A stretch of 64,000 nucleotides of DNA from IMG/VR virus record IMGVR_UViG_3300020477_000001, positions 1-64,000 of that record, one strand, 5' to 3'. Below the pieces are notes generated by a model that did no database searches, was not told the DNA's origin, and worked only from the letters and a program-made list of their open reading frames with translations. The DNA is from a virus. A program made the translations under genes and the position numbers. Of this stretch, positions 20,501-28,618 are shown one piece after another. Each line of letters starts with the position of its first letter. Position 1 is the stretch's first letter.

Positions 20501-23500
20501 GATTCGCCAAATGAACCAAGGCGACTTGCAAATTCTTAGAAAGAGATTAGTGGACATGGCCAATGCTGCAAGAAGAGCAAGAGAGGCAATGGAGAAGGTA
20601 GCGGCAGAAAGAGCAAAAGTATCCACAGATTTAGAAATACCGAAGCTACAGTTAGCAATTCAAGCCGCAACTATTAATGTTGAGCAAGAAGAACAGATGC
20701 TGGGTACGGCTGGCGGAGGTATTGAAGGATTCAAAGACCCGCAATCTCTTAATGCTGCGTTTGATTCATTTACAGCAGCGCTAGGTCAGTTAACGGCGCA
20801 AACAACGTCACCGGGAGCACAAGGAGCAGCCACTGGACAGGGCAGAGCAGTACTTGGTCTTGTCGAAGGTCTCAGAGACATAGCTGGCATCATACCAACA
20901 GTTGACGATTCCGGTCAAATGACTTCTGAGTTCAAAGACTTCAGAGACACTGTAGCGGCTGGAATAGAAGAGTCTATCAGAGAACAAACCAAAGCTCAGT
21001 TAAAACAGGCTCAAGCTCAGATGGCAGTAGCCACTGATTCCGATGACATTAGACAACTTGAATCCGTAATAGGACTACTGCAAAATAGATTAAGTGATGC
21101 AGATTTCATTTCTCAAGCAGCGATGAAACAAGCTGACGAGGCTATTGGCACTGTAGGTGTTGAAGTTAAGACTATTCAAATTCCAGCAGAAGGTTCTACG
21201 CGCATAGGAGAAACCATAGGTACAACTATGGAAGGGTTTGGCGTTACAGGAGCAAAAGCAGACCAAACACTCATCGATGCTAATGATGAGATTGCTTACC
21301 AACTCCAGAGAATGCAAAAGCGAGAAGCCGAATTAGAGAAAAAGAAGAAAGCGGGAACCCTTACTGACGACGAAAAACAAGAGCAAGCAGACTTAGCGAC
21401 AGCAATAAAATCACTAACAGACATAGGAACAGTCACTAAAGATACCACGGCTGGTCAACTGCAAAGTTTACAAGTAGTTGACGCGGCTACTGGAGAAATA
21501 GGAGACCTATTTAAGGGAGACCGGATGCAGGTAGGCGGAGATTTGACTCCAGCCCAAAAAGCCTTGATGCGTAAGCAGGACGAACTAAGAATTGCTACTG
21601 ATAAATTAGCTGAAGCCACAAGAGACGCCGCCGCAAAGGTTAAAGAAGAGCAAGAAAAAGAAGTAGCACGAGAAGGTGGCAGAAACCTTCTCCAAGGAAT
21701 GACCCAGACTCAGCAATTTGTAACTGGCGCTGGGACAGACTCATTGTTTGGCGGAGCAGAAACTCAAGCTGAACTAGATCAAGGTGGATTTGTTGCTAGA
21801 GCAATACAAGAGCAAGCAGGAAATCTTGGGATTTTGAATTGGACTGAGATGGGAGGATTGACTAAGGCTGATCGTGGAGAAGCCGCCTCTGAGTTCATAA
21901 TGGGAGAAAGAGAAGTTGGCGACACCGGAGTCAAGAGCATGGAGGGTCTGGTGGAAGCTATGAGAGTTGTTTCTCAAAAGGCTGAGGAAAGCGCTGGTAG
22001 AGAATTGGGCGTAGGTGATTTGCAAAGTTTAGCTTTTGGCAACCTAGATTTTGAGGGAGACTTGACTCAAGAGGGTGTGCGAGACGCTATGATGGAAGCT
22101 CTTAAAACTGAGATGAATATCAAAGACGAGCAAGCCGCAGAATTACTAGATCATATTTTCAAAGTATTTAAGAACGATAAAAACGGTGCAAATACAAACC
22201 AATTACTCAAATCAATTCTAGCTTCTACGAACAAAGACGAATTCCAGAAGATGGATAAAATGGCCGAAAAGGCAGTGCAACCGGGTAGTATTTATACTAA
22301 CGACCAAAAGGGACGCGAAGAATTACAGAAGCTAAGAGAAATGATGGCCAAGAACTTTGGTCAATCTCAAGAAGACGTTGAAAAAGCCAAAGCAACAGTA
22401 GAAAAAGAAAGACAAGAAAACGCCGTCAAGATTCCCTTCACCAACATGGCTCTTCCGAATATATCTGACTTATCCGCAGGAAACATGGCTGCTGGAGCAG
22501 TAACTGCAACTGGGGCTGGTATCGCTGGTTACAAGGGAACTAAATTTGTAGCTCAAGCTGGTAAAGACGCGCTAGGCGCTGGACGGCAAGCGGCGATGCG
22601 TGGGATGGGCTCTGAAAAGGTGTGGTTTGGCGACGAAAGAGGACAAAAGAGAGGCACTTTCAGAGAAGAGTATAAAAAAAGAAGAGAAGCAAGAAAGAAA
22701 AAGCCCGCCGCAGACGCTCCAGACCCTAAAGCAACAGATACTCCAGAGCCTAAAAGCACTAAACCCAAGGCTGGCGCTGACAAGATAGACGATCTTAGAG
22801 GAAAAGGCCCAAGACCAACTCCTAGCACAACAGGAACAGCGGCAATTGATGATGCAACGCGGACAGCAACGACTACTGCTGAAACGCCCAAGTCTAAGCC
22901 CAAGATTGAAAGAAGATTAGCTGGCAGCAAACCCGCGCCTACCACAGCGCCTAAAAAACCAGCAATTAGAATAAATCGACCATTTATAGAAGGCTACGGG
23001 GGTCAGCAAATTGACCCAGTTACTAAAAAGCCAAATGTGGCAGGAGCAGTAGACGACGTTGCCGAAGCTGGAACTAAAGCTGCCACAAAAACTACAACAG
23101 CCACCAAGGGCGTTGCTAAAGGTACTGAAGCGGCTGCTAAGTCAGCAAGTAAACTTACCACCGCTTTAAAAGTAGCTGGCAAAGCAGCCGTTGTTGTTGA
23201 CGCAGCATTAGTTGGTTGGGACGCATACAAGGTCACAGAAGCTCTTGCTACTGGTAACTTCGATGAATACGCTCAAGCTTATGAGGATGCGAATAAAAAC
23301 GCTGGTATTCTCACTAGAAGTCTGAACGGAATGTCTAGTCCGATCACCGCTGTTGCTACTGACATAAAAATAGTAAGTGATACATTTAGCGCTTACTCTG
23401 ACGCAGCGCAACTCGCGGCTGACGCAAACAAAAAGATGGGCGAGCAAATAGGCAAGAGTTCCGAAAATATAATGAACTTCGGAAAACAAGCCTTGAATGT

Positions 23501-25973
23501 TACTTCTAGCTCTGTAGATTCTAGCGTGGTCGGTGGAATTGCTTCTCACATTATGGCTCAAAATGAAGCTGCGGCTAGAGAAGGCAAAGGCAATGAAGCT
23601 ATAACTATGTTACAAGCCTCTGGCGGCTTAGGAAAAGAGAAGCACAGAATAGCTGAATTAGCTGGATCAAGAGAAAGAGCAGTTAAAGAGTCTGGAGAAA
23701 GAGCTAGGCAAAGGGCTGAAGCCGAGTTGGGTGGCGAAGGTGGAATGAAAGATCAATTCGCCAATTTATTAGAAGTAGGAAGATTGTCAACTGGGCTCAG
23801 TGCAGACATAAGAAGTGGTAAAGGTGCGTTTACATTGGCTAGACCAGATTACGACGATAATCAAATGAAGCTTAGTGACCTTAAGAAATGGCTAGAAACA
23901 AATAAAGATATGAGGCCAGAAGATAGAGTTAAGGGAATGAGGCAGATTGATAAAGCTCAAGCGATGGGAATCACAACTCTTGGCGGGTTAAGAGGAAAAG
24001 AGAAGGAACTAGCCCGACAAATAGAATTCAAGAAAACTAAAATCGCAGAAGAAGAACTAGCCAAATCATTATCTGCTGCTGGGATAAACATTGAAGAGTT
24101 TACCAAAAAAATGGGAATAGACCTTGGTCAACTTGCCTTAGACTTAACCAACGACGCAGATATCGGTCAAGGAGCATTAGACAAGCTAGGCGCAGCGGTA
24201 GCTACAGAAGTGACGGCTCAAGAAACTGCCAAGGTAGGCAAAGAAAGAATTGAGCAATTTAAAGAACAATCTGCTGGTGGCAAATTCTCTGTCTTGGATG
24301 ACATGACAAAGAGAATAGAAGAGCTCAGAGGTAAGGAGTCTCTTACTAAAGAAGAAACCGCAGAATTACAAAACCTACAAGCAGGAAAAACAGCAAGACT
24401 TGCTAACATTAGACAAATACAGGGAACTCAAGGTGACGCAGCAGCAGCCGAATATGTAACTCTTCTAGAGCGGCTAGATCAGATGAATCAACGCAAAGCG
24501 GACCTACAATCTCAAGGTATAAGCACTGATAATGTTCAACAAGTTATAGATTCTATAACAACAGGTCTATCTGCTTACGGTTTCGGAAATGAAGCAACGC
24601 AGAAAAAAGACGATCTTGAGAAAATGCAAATAGCCGCAATGACGGCTGGAGGAAAATCTGGCGCTGCCAATACAATAACCCAAAATAACAAAGAACTAAG
24701 TGGCCTCAATGAGGAATTGAGGGACTTAGAGCTATCGGCAGCTAGCGATGATAGTGAAGAGAATTTAGATCGTGTAAAGAAAAGAAGAGATGAGTTAATG
24801 GCTCGAAAGGCTCAAATAGAAGAAGAAAACAAGAGCATTAAAGCCGAAACCTTAGCTGATCCGAAAGTTTATGCCGCCTTCCAAGAAGTAGCCGCAAAAG
24901 ATCAAGGAAGAGCAAGTAGAGACGTAGATGGACTTGATGCTGCTCAAAGAGCTAAGGTGCTATCTGGGTTCCGTGGGCGCACTGATCATGGTGGTAAAGA
25001 CCAGAGCATGTACGGCGAAGAAGACCCAATGGGCGTATTAGGAAAAGAAAAGAGCGTCACCCCTGTATTTGTTGTTAATTGGCCACAGGCAGGAATTGGT
25101 CAAGGCGCAATGGGCGGCGATTTACCGCCTGTTGTTAAAGCATTGCAAGCATCTATGGGCGACCAAGTTGCAAATACCTTCCACAGGCGTGGTCAATCTC
25201 TCGGCGCTTCTGGTGGTGCTTTTGGTTATGGCGGAATAGGTGGAGCAGCAACGAATCAAAGCGCAATTCAGAGATTTGTCACCCGTGGTCAAATGGGGGA
25301 CACGATGTCTTCCGCGATGTCTAACGCTGGTTATCGTCAGTCTATAGCTCAACAAATGGGCGCATTTAGCCCACTTGGAGGAGCCAGAACAGTTGGCGCT
25401 GGTGGGCCGATGACGAGCATAGAAAGTATGCCTCAAGCTGGCGGAAAAGATGTACCTTTGAGGATTGACGGAATCTTTAGTTTAAACGAAAATATATTAA
25501 AATTAAACGAGAGCATAAGAGCGGCATTCTTGGGAGAAACAGCAGGACCGGACGCGAAAACAACCCCAGATGAAGCCGCAGTCGAAGCCGCAGCAGAGAC
25601 GGTTGCAGCAGAAGCAGCAGAAGTAGACACTTCCGGTATAACAGAAAGTATCGAAGCATTGAAAACTGTATTAACTGAATCGAACGAGTCTCTCAGTAGT
25701 GCTTTCACTGAAAATACTGCTCTTCAGTACGAACAGTTTGCAGCGTTTGTAAGTGCTCTAGGTGGTCTAGTTTCTCAGTTGAGCAAGGGAGCTACTCTTG
25801 ACATCAACCACGCAATTACTCATGCTGGTTCTATAGATACCAATGTGATTGGTGGAGCTCAGTTCGATGCTTTGCAGGATGGATTGGGGCAAGTAGCTGG
25901 CGAAGTGGGGGTTAATCTAAACCCGACAAATGGAGGCCCAACGCCTCCTGCTGGGGGCACTCAACCAGCTTAA
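11595..25973 (+). CDS. Giant tape-measure protein, 4792 aa
   Basis: This protein sets tail length and is threaded through the tube. Residues about 85-330 match the conserved phage tape-measure core (VEKKLADINVLFGAS, FDEVAVAATELARQGLSAEETL, SVSLDQLIAIVTAAQQ-type helices, GGAVIGNSFKTIFTRI). Residues about 555-2155 contain nine G-[FYHL]-[VI]-P-N-F motifs spaced by inserts of 70-420 residues. Residues about 2160 to the end are mainly Ala/Gln/Glu-rich helices and coiled coils, with a Pro/Lys-rich low-complexity linker near 3690-3800. Hydrophobic helical segments occur near residues 434-456, 1110-1160, 2735-2775 and 3855-3880. At the usual 0.15 nm per residue the full chain would span about 700 nm, an upper bound if inserts fold. 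The length exceeds most known tape measures. Confidence 0.93.
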   Translation: MARDIVLSIDGDTRPLVRRLNKDISRASRSASFEMNDKNFSQPLGRITGQLGEFDRALDASNARVLAFAASAGVLLVVQKGFQAVFSSMVNVEKKLADINVLFGASEKSLAKFGNSLFGVASETAQGFDEVAVAATELARQGLSAEETLKRTRDALILVRLTGMDAAEAVQAVTAALNSFSRAAIDSTEYVSKLAAVDAAFAVGSDDLAAAVSRVGSSAQEAGVSLDQLIAIVTAAQQITARGGAVIGNSFKTIFTRIQRPRVLKQLEELGIRTQDLGGKIRPALTILKELAQTYDLLAQSQQAQIAELIGGVFQVNVLKASLRDLGKEFSLYNNALNISNNATDEAIRRNEELNKTVSASLNQVVQNFTKFGAQAGKAILGPLTKNVSTGINAVIGEFSLDRAEKNIEDDSRSLGNKIVSGIFKGVGKFLGTGGIIIGIKILFNTFREFTRYAIDGVKKLGAIGGQTRDQIELQGQVTRELEKQPELLRQLVNGEIDAKEAADKLYSSLKQNTQELKIQKDLVESFAYAMSAKGVRIAPTTAGATTIDPASVANVGFVPNFTSTKDSIAAAVELSSASYANSSTKAIKTNIDGIGSVMTNSKEKIVKHPSFKQPFVNPPITSPEGRAHKRRSIDKTGVDPYKHAFGGFIPNFALDPEKIVGKLDKKSGKRGKTLRDQVASVKRDAGQYLDAKQKMDLFYEKKETTGFKSLNDAAGALGVGDRFFETSKYGRYRLAALVDKFGGGDVNNLPQVIRNHADDLKNIKAKDQEAQSSGKEFEQRLASKLNYELVANEPIDFGKGIGNPNGIRSTIGMEDTYAYADAIDSRRGHEEGLYLDKVLRWQRQQEGTPVNATSILGNFLKGEQLHKFGNLSPVEVIGVNSEAENVGGRYGVENEREFFPWIDSTSRSKGASQETREEFKKANEGGVPLLESVREAATEGQIRSPRISWSYDRDNVSTKALGMSGGHIPNFEAIAAAQPLPSVPIESNPNWIKLKEKIDDGIAKYGFGDMRANLIEDSRVSIDGINSFLNNGTLAPTKEDSQKKMQDASYKGLYNFVNSDVPSQKRIDSLIKDARENKETVDRRLLDISTEDVNKETFFETLKTLAGSLMMTYGLPVLIAKAAKTYPAAAVALAAAKTPVGIATGVLSGVGLASLAFWKEGKAKNEAVELSNGLEGSLGGIEDYNTEHNNLRKEAIVKASLVSKPTELHRGTLYSYGDVSSRLSENTKAWPEGVSIGEQDGFPIWSAANTMFYKGKDNTVRHETLDNLGGSSKDSEENLAGWPRLNINEINKAAGLAKMRGITAAKNSFFADHKRENINKINGPADSAYVKGFIDNIKGIRNEINKRLEDNLDVNSWTRPDHIVSSKGYIPNFETLDERGLPPLPTNKEMEVARSLKKAFKNKQIVKHPTIGPRGKHYVAMGLGSRAPRYGGGVDNRTIPYTIISASAETAEETGYLSADYNKGGGFLTPFFDGIMNYNNRNIDQSVTRGSGLARFSMLQKFAREKGASIDSESIVTNPNLLKNVEYKHKYGTRDELINPDDKYASLREEKEELSEKIRELRGQYLKNRDGDEELNEPSGIGYASLPDNNPFRGLERDFPASQPSEKQKKLLKQIQKLEGSRSEIKDEKRQRIAELIEENFKNTQADKRSAWAKLIEIIPQLKYRMGKAGGEGVITQGEFYSSLPKNETLPSILDPYEFKSLNDLRNFVYNIVQKHGASEFNKHIVGLVDDNNDGKFDAGTIPPNLAALGKSLGVSELKTIPIENLPAGYFGGKPHQDDSNVPFNSKGFVPNFVKFNPSNPPALRKPAIALKLKNKEIHYDPDSLMHYQAAENLNILPEEILEHGFINKGKYESSFFSDFEKIADRQKAGIGEFADASEALGIPRGEPLPRGGIVTADQMRAPAIDRSSLPRGHAPMRGPSRPMRYGGFVPNFLKIPKATSEKGGGSLHVMLAEMLQSNAGKVVEAVSKTPKLFNKFKNSIKLREFGEQDTYGGITASEGLVPNFLNIPKPTSEKGGGKLVDMILDTPELLMKFKDFVRNNMRETLEAFDKWTDTPSELAQKYIDGNLYRGYIPNFSSALGDAINREKSAGISSSSIRVDSDPSLKTKQNPMGLGVYNTKQETSLKQGIKFSKQAGIDPKTKGAFRGHIPNFAADRAPAGGLEFQGKEYKGGQFMPEGSVDTALLTSINNALKGTLDKAKEMTSSMSQAVSGIEGLQKASSQMADSMSEAVSGIESLHQTSTQMADSMGDAVAHLDDLGNGIMGLQNIQSQQLTAAQEGLKQAKNQSINQYVTAVKTSEIAASMQAQADLAQQQEDERQRGLQLEKDRNKRIAANVKDAGTTALNILSTGFEGAAPAGAPEIGIKKLGEDSDVKTSLGDRLKTDLGAFKIEEKHDVDQSAAAQEAYDRLSAAVRAASQAAEQETKKIEGLVPKDLQGKFQEFGSLTDDAQKAIAASANNMTVAEFENETEDEQQKLKDALAASVNHVNKFNANQETYNDAISDAEKQLKAANLTKVDRVEIDPAKLAQKQEAGTISVDELKDAQAAVSRQLRQMDSDIADYRRTLDEGTTFTPEGDKLQSQAAMDAEAKIKELNDSREELADKLKQISKTTSEATLKDLEASSAQVKEALDKLGKNASSMDFTDLIQRETKDKNRERAIAGKGKGIGTENVSLGGIFGALGKKFTQQADASDDVQQKMFFMSSAISTVSGMFDSFGEEGAALNKGISGMTDGVNTATGIISTLPGPWGKAVGIVAGVGVALNGVAKAISSNKLDVAGLKKKADQAGEKFTELSNNITAYASAFSELQSAAADMNTPADQIIRLNKKLEDLIASVPPKFAADLAAITDPADLQAKVAEIIAGEQKKTKSIEFAASSAERMDANAGISNLYGFASPVAQFDGKEGAVNLERAAGDLSQLIDFEKLQNGLGKASTAMEKDATERLLSANSASEMANAMKQGFGATEELANSIRQMNQGDLQILRKRLVDMANAARRAREAMEKVAAERAKVSTDLEIPKLQLAIQAATINVEQEEQMLGTAGGGIEGFKDPQSLNAAFDSFTAALGQLTAQTTSPGAQGAATGQGRAVLGLVEGLRDIAGIIPTVDDSGQMTSEFKDFRDTVAAGIEESIREQTKAQLKQAQAQMAVATDSDDIRQLESVIGLLQNRLSDADFISQAAMKQADEAIGTVGVEVKTIQIPAEGSTRIGETIGTTMEGFGVTGAKADQTLIDANDEIAYQLQRMQKREAELEKKKKAGTLTDDEKQEQADLATAIKSLTDIGTVTKDTTAGQLQSLQVVDAATGEIGDLFKGDRMQVGGDLTPAQKALMRKQDELRIATDKLAEATRDAAAKVKEEQEKEVAREGGRNLLQGMTQTQQFVTGAGTDSLFGGAETQAELDQGGFVARAIQEQAGNLGILNWTEMGGLTKADRGEAASEFIMGEREVGDTGVKSMEGLVEAMRVVSQKAEESAGRELGVGDLQSLAFGNLDFEGDLTQEGVRDAMMEALKTEMNIKDEQAAELLDHIFKVFKNDKNGANTNQLLKSILASTNKDEFQKMDKMAEKAVQPGSIYTNDQKGREELQKLREMMAKNFGQSQEDVEKAKATVEKERQENAVKIPFTNMALPNISDLSAGNMAAGAVTATGAGIAGYKGTKFVAQAGKDALGAGRQAAMRGMGSEKVWFGDERGQKRGTFREEYKKRREARKKKPAADAPDPKATDTPEPKSTKPKAGADKIDDLRGKGPRPTPSTTGTAAIDDATRTATTTAETPKSKPKIERRLAGSKPAPTTAPKKPAIRINRPFIEGYGGQQIDPVTKKPNVAGAVDDVAEAGTKAATKTTTATKGVAKGTEAAAKSASKLTTALKVAGKAAVVVDAALVGWDAYKVTEALATGNFDEYAQAYEDANKNAGILTRSLNGMSSPITAVATDIKIVSDTFSAYSDAAQLAADANKKMGEQIGKSSENIMNFGKQALNVTSSSVDSSVVGGIASHIMAQNEAAAREGKGNEAITMLQASGGLGKEKHRIAELAGSRERAVKESGERARQRAEAELGGEGGMKDQFANLLEVGRLSTGLSADIRSGKGAFTLARPDYDDNQMKLSDLKKWLETNKDMRPEDRVKGMRQIDKAQAMGITTLGGLRGKEKELARQIEFKKTKIAEEELAKSLSAAGINIEEFTKKMGIDLGQLALDLTNDADIGQGALDKLGAAVATEVTAQETAKVGKERIEQFKEQSAGGKFSVLDDMTKRIEELRGKESLTKEETAELQNLQAGKTARLANIRQIQGTQGDAAAAEYVTLLERLDQMNQRKADLQSQGISTDNVQQVIDSITTGLSAYGFGNEATQKKDDLEKMQIAAMTAGGKSGAANTITQNNKELSGLNEELRDLELSAASDDSEENLDRVKKRRDELMARKAQIEEENKSIKAETLADPKVYAAFQEVAAKDQGRASRDVDGLDAAQRAKVLSGFRGRTDHGGKDQSMYGEEDPMGVLGKEKSVTPVFVVNWPQAGIGQGAMGGDLPPVVKALQASMGDQVANTFHRRGQSLGASGGAFGYGGIGGAATNQSAIQRFVTRGQMGDTMSSAMSNAGYRQSIAQQMGAFSPLGGARTVGAGGPMTSIESMPQAGGKDVPLRIDGIFSLNENILKLNESIRAAFLGETAGPDAKTTPDEAAVEAAAETVAAEAAEVDTSGITESIEALKTVLTESNESLSSAFTENTALQYEQFAAFVSALGGLVSQLSKGATLDINHAITHAGSIDTNVIGGAQFDALQDGLGQVAGEVGVNLNPTNGGPTPPAGGTQPA
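13260..18055 (+). repeat. Nine G-[FYHL]-[VI]-P-N-F motifs inside the tape measure
   Basis: Copies lie near bases 13263, 13534, 14491, 15698, 16958, 17378, 17594, 17807 and 18034, that is residues near 557, 647, 966, 1368, 1788, 1928, 2000, 2071 and 2147. Each is preceded by Gly and followed by a polar or hydrophobic residue. Spacing is irregular. Two neighbouring copies (1928 and 2000) also share a longer duplicated tail, PNFL-[KN]-IPK-[AP]-TSEKGGG. Confidence 0.85.
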
Positions 25974-25978
25974 TAAGG

Positions 25979-25984
25979 TATAAT
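25979..25984 (+). promoter_or_regulatory. Consensus -10 hexamer before the tail-tip genes
   Basis: An exact TATAAT lies in the 32-base gap between the tape measure and the first tail-tip gene. No good -35 is seen at 17 bases upstream. The ribosome region GGAATAAG precedes ATG 26006. A weak call, based on the hexamer and position. Confidence 0.3.
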
Positions 25985-26005
25985 GGAAAAGGAATAAGTT
26001 GAATA

Positions 26006-28618
26006 ATGGGATTAAGTTTCGAAAACGCAAGTTTACTATCATGTAGCTATCAGAACAATATTCAAGCTGAGTATTTTGTTTTAAATAGGACTAATAGTTT
26101 TACTGTGAAGGGTTATCTCAATACCGGAGATAATCCAGACGCTTATGGTGTATCCGAAACTTACTCTAAGCTCAACGACTTCCTTAATAATGGTCATGAT
26201 TTTTGGGAAGACAACATCCAGATTAATGGAATTGATTTCGGCAAAGGTCGAGTAACTTCAATAGCTTTTAATAGACCAAATCCCGTTCTTATTGACGAAT
26301 ATGAGGTCAATATAGAAGTATACGATAGTGGCTCTCTCTGGGATGATTATGTTGCAGTAAGGGGTAATTATGGTGTCCACGGTCAGTATAGTGGCTATGT
26401 GCAAGCGTTTAGTGGTAACGCCGAGCTATCAAAATACATAACAAGTTTTTCAGACACTATTTCAATGTCTAAAAACGAACAAGGAGGTTTTGATGCTTCT
26501 CATAATGTTTCTTTTCAGTTAGTGTCTGGAGATTTTGATAATATAACTGTAGACGCTGGAGGCGCTGAAGACCCACTGGAAAGGTCTGCTCAGATAATGA
26601 GGGACAGAAACAACAATGGTTCTGATCTTCATGCTTTGAAATTAATAAGAGGCGTAGTTCCATATCTTTTACAAGAAGTACCTTTTCTCTTTCGAGGTTA
26701 CGATGACGAACAGGCTCAATACTCAACAGACACGCCTAATAATTCTTTGTTTAATGATTGGTTTACCGCCTACAAAAGTCATGTACAAGATGCAACCCCT
26801 AAGCACACATCTTCTGAACACCCAAGAGATGAAGAAGCAAGTTTCATTGGGAACTATTTGTCGGACTCTTACAAATTTCAGAAAAAAGCTTACTACGAAG
26901 AAACAATTGATTTATTAAATTTAAAATTTGATTTTGCTAAGAAGTACACAACTCTTGGCGCTGACGAAGGATTTCATTCCAATTCTTTTAATCATACATT
27001 AGCTCAAGACGAGATGGGTAATGTCACTGTAACTGAAAATGGTCAAATTAAATTAAACGTTTATGATCATGACCCGTCATCGGTATCAGAGCTAGAACTA
27101 GCTTACAGAAATGTAATGGGGGCTCAAAATCAAGCTGAAAATTCACCTTTTGGTAGATGTTATAAAGTTTTTTATCGGGCTTTAGGTCTTGGGCCTACGA
27201 CTCTGCCAACCAACCCGATTATGCCTCCAAGCAGTGATCAAGATGGTGATGTGGCTTCTCCAGAGGAGCTTACTTATTACTTTACGTTGGATGACGGCAC
27301 TAAAGTAGGAGACGAAGACATAACTGCGATCCAAGACGGCTGGTTCACAGTGCCTAACGGCTATAGTGGCTATTTCTTGAATGATCAACCAATAAATATT
27401 AGCAAAACAGTAGATAGTGGCGTAGGTACAATAAATTACAGTATAAGCTTCAGCAATAATCCGTCCTTGAGGCATGGCCCAGAATATGACTATAAGCATA
27501 CTTACAGTCAATCAATTTCAGTTGGAGATGATGGTATAACAACAATTTCTGAAAACGGAACTATAACCCCGTTCCAGAGTAAAAAATATATAAAAGACAA
27601 TTTTGAAAATCATTTAAGTAATGGAGTGTACGGCTCCTCTAGGGAATTCTCTAGACCCCACCTAACGGGATTCATGTATTACTCTGGGATAATATCCGAA
27701 ATCAATGATAGGTCGAATCACCTGCATTTAGGCCATATGTACGATAAGTCTTCTTTTGGTTTGTCCACTGAGGTATCAACTTTTATCTTAGATGGAACTC
27801 TCTACAATCACCAAGAAGGCTTTTTAATGACGAAGAGAGCAATAGATGCTCCTATTCGCAACTTTGACAATAATACAGACAAGAAGCCTAACTTAAACTT
27901 AGTTAGTAGAAGTTATAGCTTTAATCAGTGGGGTGGCGTCAATTATACTCATAATTTCTCTAGTGACCCTACAATACTTAACCTTGCCGACTCTAGAAAT
28001 GTTGGAATTAAAAAGTTGGATGTCTCAGTAAGTGACACAGCGCCTGTTTTGATGACTAATAGTTATTTAATACCGAACAAAGGCGAATTAACTCATTACG
28101 GTGGTATGGAGCAAACTCAGTTAGGCTCAAGAAAGGTTACTCTAAGCGCGGTAAAAAGAAGAACCAATGATAGCGATTTAGCAAATCTAGCTAACCTTCC
28201 CGATATAGACAATGAAATAAGCTACGTGGTAGAAGAAGGAGTTAGCGAGTTGAGCAACCTGCCTTACACTGCTTATCAAAGTTTAAGTTTAAAAGATGGT
28301 TGGATAAATGAATTGACTTACAATTTCAATTCACAAGGAGATATACAAGCAAACATCGGAATGCAGTTCTCTGCCGTAAGAAATCGTCAAGATATAAGAA
28401 AAGTAGATATAACGTTAGATAAATTAACCTACAATTCCACGCCAACAACTGGAACAAGCGTTGTTAGCGTTCCCGTGAATTCTAAACTGCTTGGTGTTCA
28501 AGGAAGCGCACAATCTTATAGCGATGGCATGAACTTGTTATCAACGAATTCAATAACTGGCTCTGGCTCGTATATGTCTAAAACAATGCCATCTGCATGG
28601 AGTGGTTACACATCATGA
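26006..28618 (+). CDS. Tail-tip protein, distal-tail-like, 870 aa
   Basis: First gene after the tape measure, the distal-tail slot of siphophages. An 870-residue beta-rich protein. The N-terminal region (TVKGYLNTGDNPDAY, FWEDNIQINGIDFGKGRVTSIAF) reads like a tail-tip ring domain that takes a binding groove shape. Repeated strand pairs of the type S-x-S-x-[DN]-x-x-G-x-x-x-x-[ST]-H-N-[VF]-S occur here (DTISMSKNEQGGFDASHNVS, YSFNQWGGVNYTHNFS) and again in the next protein. It ends in an ATGA overlap. The tail-tip assignment is good; the ring versus hub role is inferred. Confidence 0.6.
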   Translation: MGLSFENASLLSCSYQNNIQAEYFVLNRTNSFTVKGYLNTGDNPDAYGVSETYSKLNDFLNNGHDFWEDNIQINGIDFGKGRVTSIAFNRPNPVLIDEYEVNIEVYDSGSLWDDYVAVRGNYGVHGQYSGYVQAFSGNAELSKYITSFSDTISMSKNEQGGFDASHNVSFQLVSGDFDNITVDAGGAEDPLERSAQIMRDRNNNGSDLHALKLIRGVVPYLLQEVPFLFRGYDDEQAQYSTDTPNNSLFNDWFTAYKSHVQDATPKHTSSEHPRDEEASFIGNYLSDSYKFQKKAYYEETIDLLNLKFDFAKKYTTLGADEGFHSNSFNHTLAQDEMGNVTVTENGQIKLNVYDHDPSSVSELELAYRNVMGAQNQAENSPFGRCYKVFYRALGLGPTTLPTNPIMPPSSDQDGDVASPEELTYYFTLDDGTKVGDEDITAIQDGWFTVPNGYSGYFLNDQPINISKTVDSGVGTINYSISFSNNPSLRHGPEYDYKHTYSQSISVGDDGITTISENGTITPFQSKKYIKDNFENHLSNGVYGSSREFSRPHLTGFMYYSGIISEINDRSNHLHLGHMYDKSSFGLSTEVSTFILDGTLYNHQEGFLMTKRAIDAPIRNFDNNTDKKPNLNLVSRSYSFNQWGGVNYTHNFSSDPTILNLADSRNVGIKKLDVSVSDTAPVLMTNSYLIPNKGELTHYGGMEQTQLGSRKVTLSAVKRRTNDSDLANLANLPDIDNEISYVVEEGVSELSNLPYTAYQSLSLKDGWINELTYNFNSQGDIQANIGMQFSAVRNRQDIRKVDITLDKLTYNSTPTTGTSVVSVPVNSKLLGVQGSAQSYSDGMNLLSTNSITGSGSYMSKTMPSAWSGYTS

